Assembly: GCF_000474945.1 (NCBI RefSeq)
Contig: NZ_KI440836.1
Location: 62,001 to 126,000, forward strand
Length of the DNA: 64,000 nucleotides
Source: Solimonas soli DSM 21787
GTDB taxonomy: Bacteria; Pseudomonadota; Gammaproteobacteria; Nevskiales; Nevskiaceae
Reading direction: 5' to 3'
Below, piece by piece: positions 36,909 through 45,185 of the stretch. The notes beneath the pieces are model-generated. The model had not been told where the DNA came from, did not search any database, and was given only the letters and a program-made list of their open reading frames with translations. Position 1 is the stretch's first letter. Each line of letters opens with the position of its first letter. The position numbers and the translations under genes are program-made.

Positions 36909-37253
36909 TCAGGGCACTGCGGCGCGACCGGCGGCGATGGACGGCGTGTACAGCGGGCTGTCCTGCGTGGAGAAATAGTGGGCGATCGCCTTGATGTCCT
37001 CGTCGGACAGGGCAGCGGCCTGCGCCGCCATGATCGGATTCTTGCGTGTGCCGGCCTTGTACTCGTGCAGCGCGTGTTCGAGGTAGTTCGCGTACTGGCC
37101 GGCAATGACCGGATAGGTCGGCGCGATCGGCTTGGCGCCGCGCTCACCGTGGCAGGACGTGCAGACCGCAGCCTTTTCGGGCGCCGCGGCGTCAGCGAAG
37201 GCGGCGCCGACCGGCGCCAGGCTCAGCATGGCTAGGGCAATGAGACGCTTCAT
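36909..37253 (-). CDS. Class I cytochrome c, c4/c553-like
   Basis: 114 residues with a signal peptide (about 1-20). One haem site, CTSCH, sits in KAAVCTSCHGERG near the mature N-terminus, and the axial Met is probably in the NPIMAAQAAALSDEDI stretch that follows. It is a soluble periplasmic electron carrier. The upstream gene encodes a second cytochrome c of nearly identical layout and the two are 10 bases apart, so this is a duplicated pair in one operon. Such di-gene sets deliver electrons to terminal oxidases or receive them from dehydrogenases; the partner here is unknown. Confidence 0.9.
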   Translation of the reverse strand: MKRLIALAMLSLAPVGAAFADAAAPEKAAVCTSCHGERGAKPIAPTYPVIAGQYANYLEHALHEYKAGTRKNPIMAAQAAALSDEDIKAIAHYFSTQDSPLYTPSIAAGRAAVP

Positions 37254-37263
37254 GGGTCTACCT

Positions 37264-37605
37264 TTACGGATGCTTCGGCGCGGTGGACAGGAAGGCGGCG
37301 AGATCGGCGATGTCCTGGTCGGACATGCTGGCGGCCTGCGCGTGCATCGTTGCGTGCGGACGGTTGCCGCTCTTGTACTCGTTGAGCGCCGCGGCGATGT
37401 ACTCCGCCGACTGGCCGCCGAGCTTCGGCACGCGATACGTCGGGTAAGCGTTGTTGTACTTCGGAATGCCGTGGCATCCCATGCAGGTGCTGGCCTTGAT
37501 GCGGCCGGCGGCGGCATCGCCGTCGGCGGCGCGGGCCGGCGCTGCCAGTACGGTCGCAGCGAGCGAAGCGGCAAGGGCGACAGCGCCCCAACGCGCAAAC
37601 TTCAT
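37264..37605 (-). CDS. Class I cytochrome c
   Basis: 113 residues with a signal peptide (about 1-26, ending ARA). One haem site, CMGCH, lies in ASTCMGCHGIPKYNN, and the axial Met is probably in HATMHAQAASMSDQDI. It shares with its downstream neighbour the layout CxxCHG, Y-P-x-L/I-GGQ or AGQ, Y-x-x-AL-x-EYK-G-x-R, and M-x-x-QAA-x-x-SD-x-DI, so the two are clear paralogues. GGGGAG precedes the ATG. It is the first gene of the two-gene operon. Confidence 0.9.
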   Translation of the reverse strand: MKFARWGAVALAASLAATVLAAPARAADGDAAAGRIKASTCMGCHGIPKYNNAYPTYRVPKLGGQSAEYIAAALNEYKSGNRPHATMHAQAASMSDQDIADLAAFLSTAPKHP

Positions 37606-37877
37606 GGTAGAGCTCCCCAAAACACCAACGAACAGATTGGGCGGATAAGAACAGGCGCGGACAAAGCCGCGATATGTTCCGGGTTTTGCGCGCCCCGGTC
37701 AACGCGCGCAGGCGCCGCGAGCACGACGCGCGCATCGCCGCGGCGCGCGTCGTCCGATGTCTGGAGCCTGTCACCGACGAACTGCTACCCTGACTCGCAG
37801 CGGCCCGGTTCCGCACCATCTTCCAGAACGTTCGCCCGCATGAAGCCATTCCGCTCACGCCCGCCGCTCCGCCCCGC

Positions 37878-39407
37878 ATGCCGCGCCTGAATCCGCTGCG
37901 TCGCCCCGCCGCCGCGAGCCGGGCCCAGGAATTCGCCGCGGTCGATCTCGGCTCGAACAGCTTCCACATGCTGGTCGCGCGCGGCGACGGTCGCGGCCTG
38001 CAGATCATCGATCGCCTGCGCGAACCGGTGCGTCTCGCCGCCGGTCTCGAAGCCGGCGGCCAGCTGAAGCCCGAGGTCGCGGCGCGCGCGCTGGCCTGCC
38101 TGCAGCGCTTCGGCGAACGCCTGCGCGGCATTCCGTCGGCGCACGTGCGCGCGGTCGGCACCAACACCATGCGCAAGCTGCGCAGCGGCGGCGACTTCGT
38201 GCTCGCCGCGGAAGCCGCGCTCGGGCACGCCATCGAAGTCATCGCCGGCCCCGAGGAGGCGCGTCTGGTCTATGGCGGCGTGATCCACGGCCGCGGGCGC
38301 GCCCGGCCGCGGCGGCTGGTGGTCGACATCGGCGGCGGCAGCACCGAGCTGATCATCGGCCGCGGCGACGAGCCGAAGCTGCTGGAATCGGTGTCGCTCG
38401 GCTGCGTCGTGCACACGCAGCGCTTTTTCGGCGACGGCCGCATCACGCCGGCGCGCTTCGAGCGCGCGCGGCTCGCCGCCGGCGTCGAACTCGAGTTCCT
38501 CGCCCAGCCCTACCGCACCGCCGGCTGGGATCTGGCGATCGGCTCCTCGGGCACCATCCGCGGCATCTGGCGCGTGCTGCGCGAGCGCGGCTGGATCGGC
38601 GAGGAGATCACGCGCGAGGGCCTCGAGAAGCTGATCGCGCTGAGCCTGCAGAAGCGCAGCATCGCCGAGATCGACTATCCGGCCCTGCGCGAGGATCGCC
38701 GGCCGGTGTTCATCGGCGGCCTCGCCGTGCTCGCCGGCGTGTTCGACACCCTGCAGGTCGAGCGCATGGAATCCTCCGACCGCGCGCTGCGCGAAGGCCT
38801 GCTCTACGACCTGCTCGGCCGCCTCAGCAATCGCGACGTGCGCGACGAAGCGGTGGCGGCGATGGCGCAGCGCTACGGCGTCGACGCCGCGCACGCACAG
38901 GACCTGCAGCGCACCGCCCTGCGCATCCTCGATCACGTCGCGAAGCCCTGGCAGCTCGACAGGCCGACGGCGGCGCAGTTCCTGCGCTGGGCCGCGCAGC
39001 TGCACGAGGTGGGCCTCGTCATCACGCACAACGGTTACCACAAGCACGGCGACTACATCATCCGCCACAGCGATCTGCAGGGCTTCTCGCAGACCGACCA
39101 GCAGGCGCTGGCGGCGCTGGTGCGCCTGCACCGCGGCAAGTTCGCGCAGGACGTGCTCGTCGCGCTGCCGCCGGTGTGGGCGGAAACGATGCGGAAACTG
39201 GCGCTGATCCTGCGCATCGCCTACCTGCTGCACCGCTCGCGCGTGCCGGACCTGCGGCCGCCGATCGCCATCGAGGCGACGCGCCGCAGCCTCACGCTGC
39301 GCTTCACGCGCAAGACCTGGCTCGACCGCCACCCGCTGACGCGCGCCGATCTCGAACGCGAGCTCGAGCTGCTGGCCGCGCTGCCGGTGCGCCTGCGCTT
39401 CCTCTAG
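37878..39407 (+). CDS. ppx: Exopolyphosphatase (Ppx/GppA family)
   Basis: 509 residues. The ASKHA phosphate-binding motifs are present: FAAVDLGSNSFHMLVAR at the N-terminus, VVDIGGGSTELIIGRG near 150 and AIGSSGTIRG near 220. The C-terminal HD-like region includes RWAAQLHEVGLVITHNGYHKHGDYIIRHSDL. It releases orthophosphate from polyphosphate; GppA-type pppGpp hydrolysis is a related possibility. It converges on ppk1 with a 57-base gap, a common pseudomonad-like arrangement in which the synthesis and breakdown genes face each other. The start at 37878 is not supported by a clear ribosome site. Confidence 0.93.
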   Translation: MPRLNPLRRPAAASRAQEFAAVDLGSNSFHMLVARGDGRGLQIIDRLREPVRLAAGLEAGGQLKPEVAARALACLQRFGERLRGIPSAHVRAVGTNTMRKLRSGGDFVLAAEAALGHAIEVIAGPEEARLVYGGVIHGRGRARPRRLVVDIGGGSTELIIGRGDEPKLLESVSLGCVVHTQRFFGDGRITPARFERARLAAGVELEFLAQPYRTAGWDLAIGSSGTIRGIWRVLRERGWIGEEITREGLEKLIALSLQKRSIAEIDYPALREDRRPVFIGGLAVLAGVFDTLQVERMESSDRALREGLLYDLLGRLSNRDVRDEAVAAMAQRYGVDAAHAQDLQRTALRILDHVAKPWQLDRPTAAQFLRWAAQLHEVGLVITHNGYHKHGDYIIRHSDLQGFSQTDQQALAALVRLHRGKFAQDVLVALPPVWAETMRKLALILRIAYLLHRSRVPDLRPPIAIEATRRSLTLRFTRKTWLDRHPLTRADLERELELLAALPVRLRFL

Positions 39408-39464
39408 GCCTGTCGACGCTCATGGCGTCGCCGTGGCCGAGTCCGTTTTTCCGCAGCGCGCGGC

Positions 39465-41540
39465 TCAGGCCTCGTCCAGCAGCTTCTGCTGGATCGGCTT
39501 GCCTTCGACCTTCTCGGCACGCTGGTAGGAACCGTCGGCCTGCAGCAGCCAGCTCTGCGCGGTGTCGTCGAGATAGCCGTGCAGATCGCGCAGGATGCGC
39601 TCGCGCAGCTTGCGGTCGGCGATCGGGAAGGCGACCTCGACGCGCTTGAACAGATTGCGCTCCATCCAGTCGGCGCTCGACAGGTAGAGCTCCGGCTCCT
39701 CGCCGTTGGCGAAGAAATACGCGCGATGATGCTCGAGGAAGCGGCCGACGACCGAACGCACGGCGATGTTCTCGGACAGGCCCTTCACGCCCGGCCGCAG
39801 CGAGCACATGCCGCGCACGATGAGGTCGATCTTCACGCCGGCCTGCGAGGCCTTGTACAGGGCCTGGATCATTTCCGCTTCGACCAGCGCGTTCATCTTG
39901 GCGATGATGCGCGCCGGCTTGCCCTGGCGGGCAAAGCCGATCTCGCGCTCGATCTTGGCATGCACCTGCTTGGCCAGCGTGAACGGCGACTGCAGCAGGC
40001 GGTTGAGCTTGATCACCTTGCCGAGGCTGGTGAGCTGCAGGAACACAGCGTGCACGTCCTTGCAGATCGCCGGGTCGGCGGTGAAGAAGCCGTAGTCCGT
40101 GTACATGCGCGCCGTGCGCGGATGGTAGTTGCCGGTGCCGAGGTGCGCGTACTGGCGCAGGCCGCCGCTGGAGCCGCTGTCCTCGCGGCGCACGACGAGG
40201 CACATCTTGGCGTGCGTCTTGTAGCCGACCACGCCGTAGACGACGTGCGCGCCGACTTCCTGCAGCTTTTCGGCGAGGTCGATGTTGTTGGCCTCGTCGA
40301 AGCGCGCGCGCAGCTCGACGACCACCGTCACTTCCTTGCCGTTGCTGGCCGCCTCGATCAGCGCGTCGACGATCGCCGACTGGTCGCCGGTGCGGTACAG
40401 CGTCTGCTTGATCGCCAGCACCTTCGGATCGCGCGCCGCCTGGCGCAGGAACTCGACGACCGGCGCGAAGGAATCGTAAGGATGGTGCAGCAGCTGGTCG
40501 CGCTCGCGGATCGCCGCGAACAGATCGCCGGACAGCGCCTTCGGCACGCGCGGCGTGAACGGCGGGTACTTGAGATCGGGCCGGTCGACCATGTCGGGAA
40601 TCGCCAGCAGGCGATTGAGATTCACCGGACCGTTGACCTGGAACACATCATCCGGCGCCAGCTGCGCGACGTCGGTCAGGTACTGCCACATCTGCTCGGG
40701 GCAGTTGTGCGCGACCTCGAGGCGCACGATATCGCCCCACTGGCGCTGCGACAGCTCGCCTTCGAGTGCTTCCATCAGATCCTTGGCTTCTTCCTCGTCG
40801 ACCAGCAGGTCCGAGTTGCGCGTCAGGCGGAACTGATAGCAGCCGCTCGCCGCCATGCCGGGAAACAGCTCGTCGACATAGGCGTGGATCACGCTCGACA
40901 GGAACACGAAGTCGTAGGGACCGCTGCCGGCGATCTCGCGCGGAATCTGGATCAGGCGCGGCAGCGCGCGCGGCGCCTGCACGACGGCGAAGCCGGTGTT
41001 GCGGCCGAACGCGTCCTTGCCGGACAGCTGCACGATGAAGTTCAGCGACTTGTTGAGGATGCGCGGGAACGGGTGCGCCGGATCGAGGCCGAGCGGCGAC
41101 AGCACCGGCGCCAGCTCGTTCTGGAAATAGGTGCGCAGCCAGGCGTCCTGCTCGGCTGTCCACTCGCTGCGGCGCACGAAGCGGATCTTCTCGCGCTCCA
41201 GCGCCGGGATCAGCACCTCGTTGAAGACGCGGTACTGCTCGGCCACCAGTGCGTGCGCGCGCGTGCTGATCGCCGCCAGCGTCTCGGCCGGCGTCATGCC
41301 GTCGGCGCCGCGATTGCCCGGATTCAGCTCGGCCATCTGCTGCAGGCCGGCGACGCGGATCTCGTAGAACTCGTCGAGATTGGCGCTGGAGATGCAGAGG
41401 AACTTGAGGCGCTCGAGCAGCGGCACCGTTTCGTCCAGCGCCTGCGCCAGCACGCGACGGTTGAACTCGAGCAGCGACAGCTCGCGGTTGAGGAACAGAT
41501 CGGCGGGCTGGAACTCTAGCTCGGGCGGGGTCTTGCTCAT
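39465..41540 (-). CDS. ppk1: Polyphosphate kinase 1
   Basis: 691 residues, the standard length. It reversibly makes polyphosphate from ATP. Motifs in order: LFLNRELSLLEFNRRVLAQA at the N-terminus, PILFPRIL-type segment DPAHPFPRILNKSLNFIVQL, KQTLYRTGDQSAIVDALIEA, and YKTHAKMCLVVRRE, which contains the phosphohistidine. GTGNYHPRTARMYTDYGFFT and the C-terminal RSVVGRFLEHHRAYFF complete the catalytic domains. It converges on ppx. The 276-base spacer upstream of its start is GC-rich and shows nothing assignable. Confidence 0.97.
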   Translation of the reverse strand: MSKTPPELEFQPADLFLNRELSLLEFNRRVLAQALDETVPLLERLKFLCISSANLDEFYEIRVAGLQQMAELNPGNRGADGMTPAETLAAISTRAHALVAEQYRVFNEVLIPALEREKIRFVRRSEWTAEQDAWLRTYFQNELAPVLSPLGLDPAHPFPRILNKSLNFIVQLSGKDAFGRNTGFAVVQAPRALPRLIQIPREIAGSGPYDFVFLSSVIHAYVDELFPGMAASGCYQFRLTRNSDLLVDEEEAKDLMEALEGELSQRQWGDIVRLEVAHNCPEQMWQYLTDVAQLAPDDVFQVNGPVNLNRLLAIPDMVDRPDLKYPPFTPRVPKALSGDLFAAIRERDQLLHHPYDSFAPVVEFLRQAARDPKVLAIKQTLYRTGDQSAIVDALIEAASNGKEVTVVVELRARFDEANNIDLAEKLQEVGAHVVYGVVGYKTHAKMCLVVRREDSGSSGGLRQYAHLGTGNYHPRTARMYTDYGFFTADPAICKDVHAVFLQLTSLGKVIKLNRLLQSPFTLAKQVHAKIEREIGFARQGKPARIIAKMNALVEAEMIQALYKASQAGVKIDLIVRGMCSLRPGVKGLSENIAVRSVVGRFLEHHRAYFFANGEEPELYLSSADWMERNLFKRVEVAFPIADRKLRERILRDLHGYLDDTAQSWLLQADGSYQRAEKVEGKPIQQKLLDEA

Positions 41541-41816
41541 GGCGCATTCCGCGAAGTCGGGGCCGCGGACGGCAGCATGCCGCCCGTACAGCGGAGCGCC
41601 AGTCTATGACAAAGATGTGAACGCGGCGTGACGGTGGCGCGCGCAAGCCCTTGATCGGGTTCACTGTCGCCCGCCGTCAGCCGGGACGGGCGCGAGCGCC
41701 GCGGCGCGCAGCCTGCGGGTCTGCGGCGGATTGCCGGTGATCAGGCGGGCTTTCCTTGCGCGCGAGATACCTCCAGGTCCACTGCACGAACACGCGCAGA
41801 ACATGTGAGGAAGGAC

Positions 41817-42668
41817 TTACCGCGATTCCGGATCCACGGCGGCGACGGCCAGGCGCGGATAGCGCGCGCCGAGCCAGCGGTGCTGCATCACGTAGCGCGC
41901 CACCGTGGCGACGTCGTGGATGTAGCCGGCGTTGACGGCGCAGCCGATCGCCGCGCCGATCACCGGCATCAGGCCGAAGCCGAAGGCGCGGCGTCGCGTC
42001 AGGTTCATGCCGATGCGCCCGGCCAGCGTCTTCATGCTGAACTGCGCCGCCTCCTTGGCGAGATGACGCTCGGCGACACGCTCGACGCCGTCGCGCCAGG
42101 CCGCCTCGAAGAGCGCCTCGGGCGCCTCGAGCGCCCGCCAGGCATCCTCCTTCTCCTGCAGCGTGTTCGCCGAGGCCAGCGCGAACACGCCGATCGCCAG
42201 GCCCTTGTGCGCCCCGGCGCGCCAGTCCTCGCCATAGCAGTAGGCGGTGCGATGGATGGTGCGCAACGCGACGCCGAGCAGGGTCGGGATGTCGGCGGCC
42301 ATGCCGGGCGCGCCGCCGAAGCCGAACAGCGCGCCGCCGACGCCGCCGAGCGCCATGGCGCGCAGTTCGACGCGGCGCGACAGGCGGTCGCATTCCTGCA
42401 GCGGCACCTCGCGCAGCTCGGCAAGATCGTCGACGCCGGCCGCCTTCATGACGTCCTGCCGCGCGGAGGTCCAGCCGGCGGCGTGATCGACGCCGCGCAG
42501 CACCGTGCGCAGCACGCCGACCGGCACCAGATGCTGCGCGGCATAGGCGGCGACGCGGCTCGGGCCGGCCATCACCTTCGTTCCCCAGTCCGGCGGCGCG
42601 CTACGCCAGCGTTCGATCGCCTGCCACTGCGCCTGCTCGTAGGCGTCCGGCTTCTTGCGTTTGCTCAT
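41817..42668 (-). CDS. EcsC-family protein
   Basis: 283 residues. The amphipathic, Ala/Gly-rich core has the EcsC layout: VELRAMALGGVGGALFGFGGAPGMAADIPTLLGVALRTIHRTAYCYGEDW in the first half, and a second Gly-rich stretch LPVIGAAIGCAVNAGYIHDVATVARYVMQHRWL near the C-terminus. Two weak membrane-like segments are visible. The family takes its name from the Bacillus EcsC protein; its biochemical role is not established. The ATG at 42668 (MSKRKKPDAYEQAQ) begins a hydrophilic N-terminus. It is divergent from the NRDE gene by 83 bases. Confidence 0.85.
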   Translation of the reverse strand: MSKRKKPDAYEQAQWQAIERWRSAPPDWGTKVMAGPSRVAAYAAQHLVPVGVLRTVLRGVDHAAGWTSARQDVMKAAGVDDLAELREVPLQECDRLSRRVELRAMALGGVGGALFGFGGAPGMAADIPTLLGVALRTIHRTAYCYGEDWRAGAHKGLAIGVFALASANTLQEKEDAWRALEAPEALFEAAWRDGVERVAERHLAKEAAQFSMKTLAGRIGMNLTRRRAFGFGLMPVIGAAIGCAVNAGYIHDVATVARYVMQHRWLGARYPRLAVAAVDPESR

Positions 42669-42751
42669 GCCCTGCACTGTAGGACTTTTCGGTGAAATCG
42701 CCAGCGCGTGGCGGTTGACCGAGGCACGCGCCCTCCCCGATCCTGCATTCC

Positions 42752-43519
42752 ATGTGCCTGATCGCCCTCGCCCTCGACGCGCATCCGCGCTACTCGCTCG
42801 TGCTCGCCGCCAATCGCGACGAATTCCACGCCCGTCCCGCCGCACCCGCCTCCTGGTGGGACGATGCGCCGCACATCTTCGGCGGCCGCGATCTGCAGCA
42901 GCATGGCAGCTGGCTCGCTGCGGCGCGCGACGGACGCTGGGCCGCGGTCACCAACGTGCGGCGCATGGTGCTGCCCGATCCCTCGGCGCCCTCGCGCGGC
43001 GCCCTGATCAGCGACTACCTGCGCGGCAGCAGCGGCGCGGCGGACTATGCGCGGTCCCTGTCGGCGACCGCGCATCGCTACGCCGGCTTCAATCTGCTGA
43101 TCGGCGATCGCGACGGTGTGTTCTATGTCGGCAACCTGCCGCGCTTCACGCTGCAGGCACTGACGCCGGGCCTGCACGCCGTCAGCAATGCGAGCCTCGA
43201 TACGCCCTGGCCTAAACTCGTGCATCTGAAGTCGCGCCTCGCGCAATGGTGCGCCGACGACGATCACGACAGCGCGCCGCTGTTCGCGGCCCTGTCCGAT
43301 CCGCGCGCGGCGGCGGACGATGAGCTGCCGGACACCGGCGTCGGCCTCGAACGCGAGCGCTTCCTTTCCGCCGCCTTCATCCGCGGCGCCGAATACGGCA
43401 CGCGCTGCAGCACCGTGCTGACGATCGACGCCGGCGGCCACGCCAGCTTTCACGAGAAGCGCTACGGCGCGGACGCCGTCTACGCCGGCGAAACGATCGA
43501 ATATCTGCAGTTCGGCTGA
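42752..43519 (+). CDS. NRDE/TANGO2-family protein
   Basis: 255 residues. The Cys at position 2 (MCLIALA) and the family signature AANRDEFHARPA are present, followed by WLAAARDGRWAAVTNVR and FNLLIGDRDGVFYVGN. The fold is an Ntn-hydrolase-like sandwich in which Cys2 would be the nucleophile after Met removal. The family includes human TANGO2, linked to haem and lipid metabolism, but the bacterial substrate is unknown. It converges on the pteridine reductase gene. Confidence 0.9.
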   Translation: MCLIALALDAHPRYSLVLAANRDEFHARPAAPASWWDDAPHIFGGRDLQQHGSWLAAARDGRWAAVTNVRRMVLPDPSAPSRGALISDYLRGSSGAADYARSLSATAHRYAGFNLLIGDRDGVFYVGNLPRFTLQALTPGLHAVSNASLDTPWPKLVHLKSRLAQWCADDDHDSAPLFAALSDPRAAADDELPDTGVGLERERFLSAAFIRGAEYGTRCSTVLTIDAGGHASFHEKRYGADAVYAGETIEYLQFG

Positions 43520-43585
43520 GCCGGCGACGCCGTTAAAACCCGCCAGCGATATCGCCGGGCCTCGCCGCGGCCCGGCGCCGTCCGC

Positions 43586-44341
43586 TCAGGCCAGGCGCAG
43601 GCCGCCGTCGACCGGCAGGATGGCGCCGGTGATGTAGGCGGCATCCTCCGACAGCAGGAAGCGCGCGGCGCGCGCCACATCCTCGGCCGCGGCGAGACGG
43701 CCGAGCGGAATGCGCGCGAGCTCGCAAGCCTGCATCTCGCTGGCGATGCCCTCGCCCCACAGCGTGTGGCCCGGCGCGACGGCGTTGACGCGCACGCGCG
43801 GTGCCAGCTCCAGCGCCAGGGTCTCGGTCAGCGACCACAGGCCCGCCTTCGCCGCGTAATAGGCGCTGTAGCCGGGCAGCGGATGCGAGAGCTGGGTGTC
43901 GACGATGTTGACGACGGCGGCACCGGCGCCGAACAGCGGCGCGCAGGCTTGCGTCAGCAGCAGCGGCCCGCGCAGGTTCGAGGCCAGCAGATCGTCGAGC
44001 TGTGCCGGCTGCAGCTGCGGCAGCGGCGTGCGGTAGAAGGTCGAGGCGTTGTTGACCAGCGCGTCGAGCCGGCCCCAGGCCGCATGCGCTTCGCTCGCCA
44101 GCCGCGCCAGCGCCGCCGGATCGCCGAGATCGGCGAGCGCCAGCCGCGCCGAGCCGGCGCGCGCGGCGTCGAGTTCGGCGACCAGGGCCTGGCCTTCGGC
44201 GCGGGAACGATGCGCGTGCACGACGACGTTCCAGCCGGCGGCGTGCTGCGTCCGCGCGATCACCGCGCCGATGCGCCGCGCCGCGCCGGTCACCAGCACG
44301 ACGCGCGCGCCATCCGATGCTGCCTCTACGAGCGGTTTCAT
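43586..44341 (-). CDS. Pteridine reductase (FolM-like short-chain dehydrogenase)
   Basis: 251 residues. The cofactor motif TGAARRIGAVIAR has the Arg-Arg-Ile pattern of pteridine reductases rather than the usual Gly-Ile-Gly. VNNASTFYRTPLP and the catalytic YSAYYAAKAGL (Tyr-x3-Lys intact) follow, then VRVNAVAPGHTLWGEG. It should reduce dihydromonapterin or dihydrobiopterin, and weakly dihydrofolate, with NADPH. It is divergent from uppP by 53 bases and converges on the NRDE gene. folB, another pterin enzyme, lies 18 kb away in this window. Confidence 0.87.
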   Translation of the reverse strand: MKPLVEAASDGARVVLVTGAARRIGAVIARTQHAAGWNVVVHAHRSRAEGQALVAELDAARAGSARLALADLGDPAALARLASEAHAAWGRLDALVNNASTFYRTPLPQLQPAQLDDLLASNLRGPLLLTQACAPLFGAGAAVVNIVDTQLSHPLPGYSAYYAAKAGLWSLTETLALELAPRVRVNAVAPGHTLWGEGIASEMQACELARIPLGRLAAAEDVARAARFLLSEDAAYITGAILPVDGGLRLA

Positions 44342-44394
44342 GACCCGTCCTTTATTCTTCTGCGCTCCATCATCCCAAATCCTGGCGCGACTCC

Positions 44395-45183
44395 GTGCAA
44401 TCCCTGCTCAACGTCATCTGGCTCGGCATCATCGAAGGCATCACCGAGTTCCTGCCGATCTCCAGCACCGGCCACCTGCTGATCGCCGAGCACTGGCTCG
44501 GGCATCGCTCCGATCTCTTCAATGTCGGCATCCAGGCCGGCGCCATGCTCGCCGTCGTGCTGATTTATCGTCAACGTCTGTGGAGTCTGACGCTCGGCAT
44601 CGCCCAGCCCGATCATCGCGACTACCTGCTCAAGCTCGGCGGCGCCTTCCTCATCACCTGCGTCGGCGGTCTGCTCGCCAAGAAGCTCGGCCTGCAGCTG
44701 CCGGAAACGGTCGCGCCGGTCGCGCTGGCGCTGATCATCGGCGGCGTCGCCATCCTGCTCATCGAGCAGTACGCCGCGCGCCTGCCGCCGCGCACGAACG
44801 TCAGCTGGACCATCGCCGTCTGGGTCGGCCTCGCGCAGATTCTCGCCGCCGTGTTCCCCGGCACCTCGCGCTCGGCGGCGACGATCTTCGCGGCCATGCT
44901 CGCCGGCCTGTCGTCGCGCGCGGCGGCCACGGAATTCGCCTTCCTGGTCGGCATCCCGACCATGTTCGCGGCAACCGGCTACGAGCTGCTGAAGCTGGCC
45001 AGGACCCCGGCCTTCGCCGAGGAGAACTGGACCGAATTCTGGATCGGCTTCTTGGTGTCGGCGGTCGTCGCCTTCGTCGCCGTAAAGTGGCTGCTGCGCT
45101 ACGTGCAGTCGCACCGCTTCACGATCTTCGCCTGGTATCGCATCGTGTTCGGCGCGGCGCTGCTGATTCTCCTGCCGTCGTAG
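44395..45183 (+). CDS. uppP: Undecaprenyl-diphosphatase UppP (BacA type)
   Basis: 262 residues with about eight membrane helices. The two conserved loops are EGITEFLPISSTGHLLIAE near the N-terminus and VFPGTSRSAATIFAAMLAGLSSRAAATEFAF past the middle. It dephosphorylates undecaprenyl diphosphate to recycle the lipid carrier for peptidoglycan and O-antigen, and gives bacitracin resistance when abundant. Translation starts at GTG 44395. It converges on the efflux operon with only 2 bases between stop codons. Confidence 0.96.
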   Translation: MQSLLNVIWLGIIEGITEFLPISSTGHLLIAEHWLGHRSDLFNVGIQAGAMLAVVLIYRQRLWSLTLGIAQPDHRDYLLKLGGAFLITCVGGLLAKKLGLQLPETVAPVALALIIGGVAILLIEQYAARLPPRTNVSWTIAVWVGLAQILAAVFPGTSRSAATIFAAMLAGLSSRAAATEFAFLVGIPTMFAATGYELLKLARTPAFAEENWTEFWIGFLVSAVVAFVAVKWLLRYVQSHRFTIFAWYRIVFGAALLILLPS

Positions 45184-45185
45184 CG

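Noticed and set aside
39408-39464. Terminator between ppx and ppk1
   Set aside because: A CGACGC/GCGTCG stem exists, but the T run is 16 bases away and on one strand only, so I did not list it.
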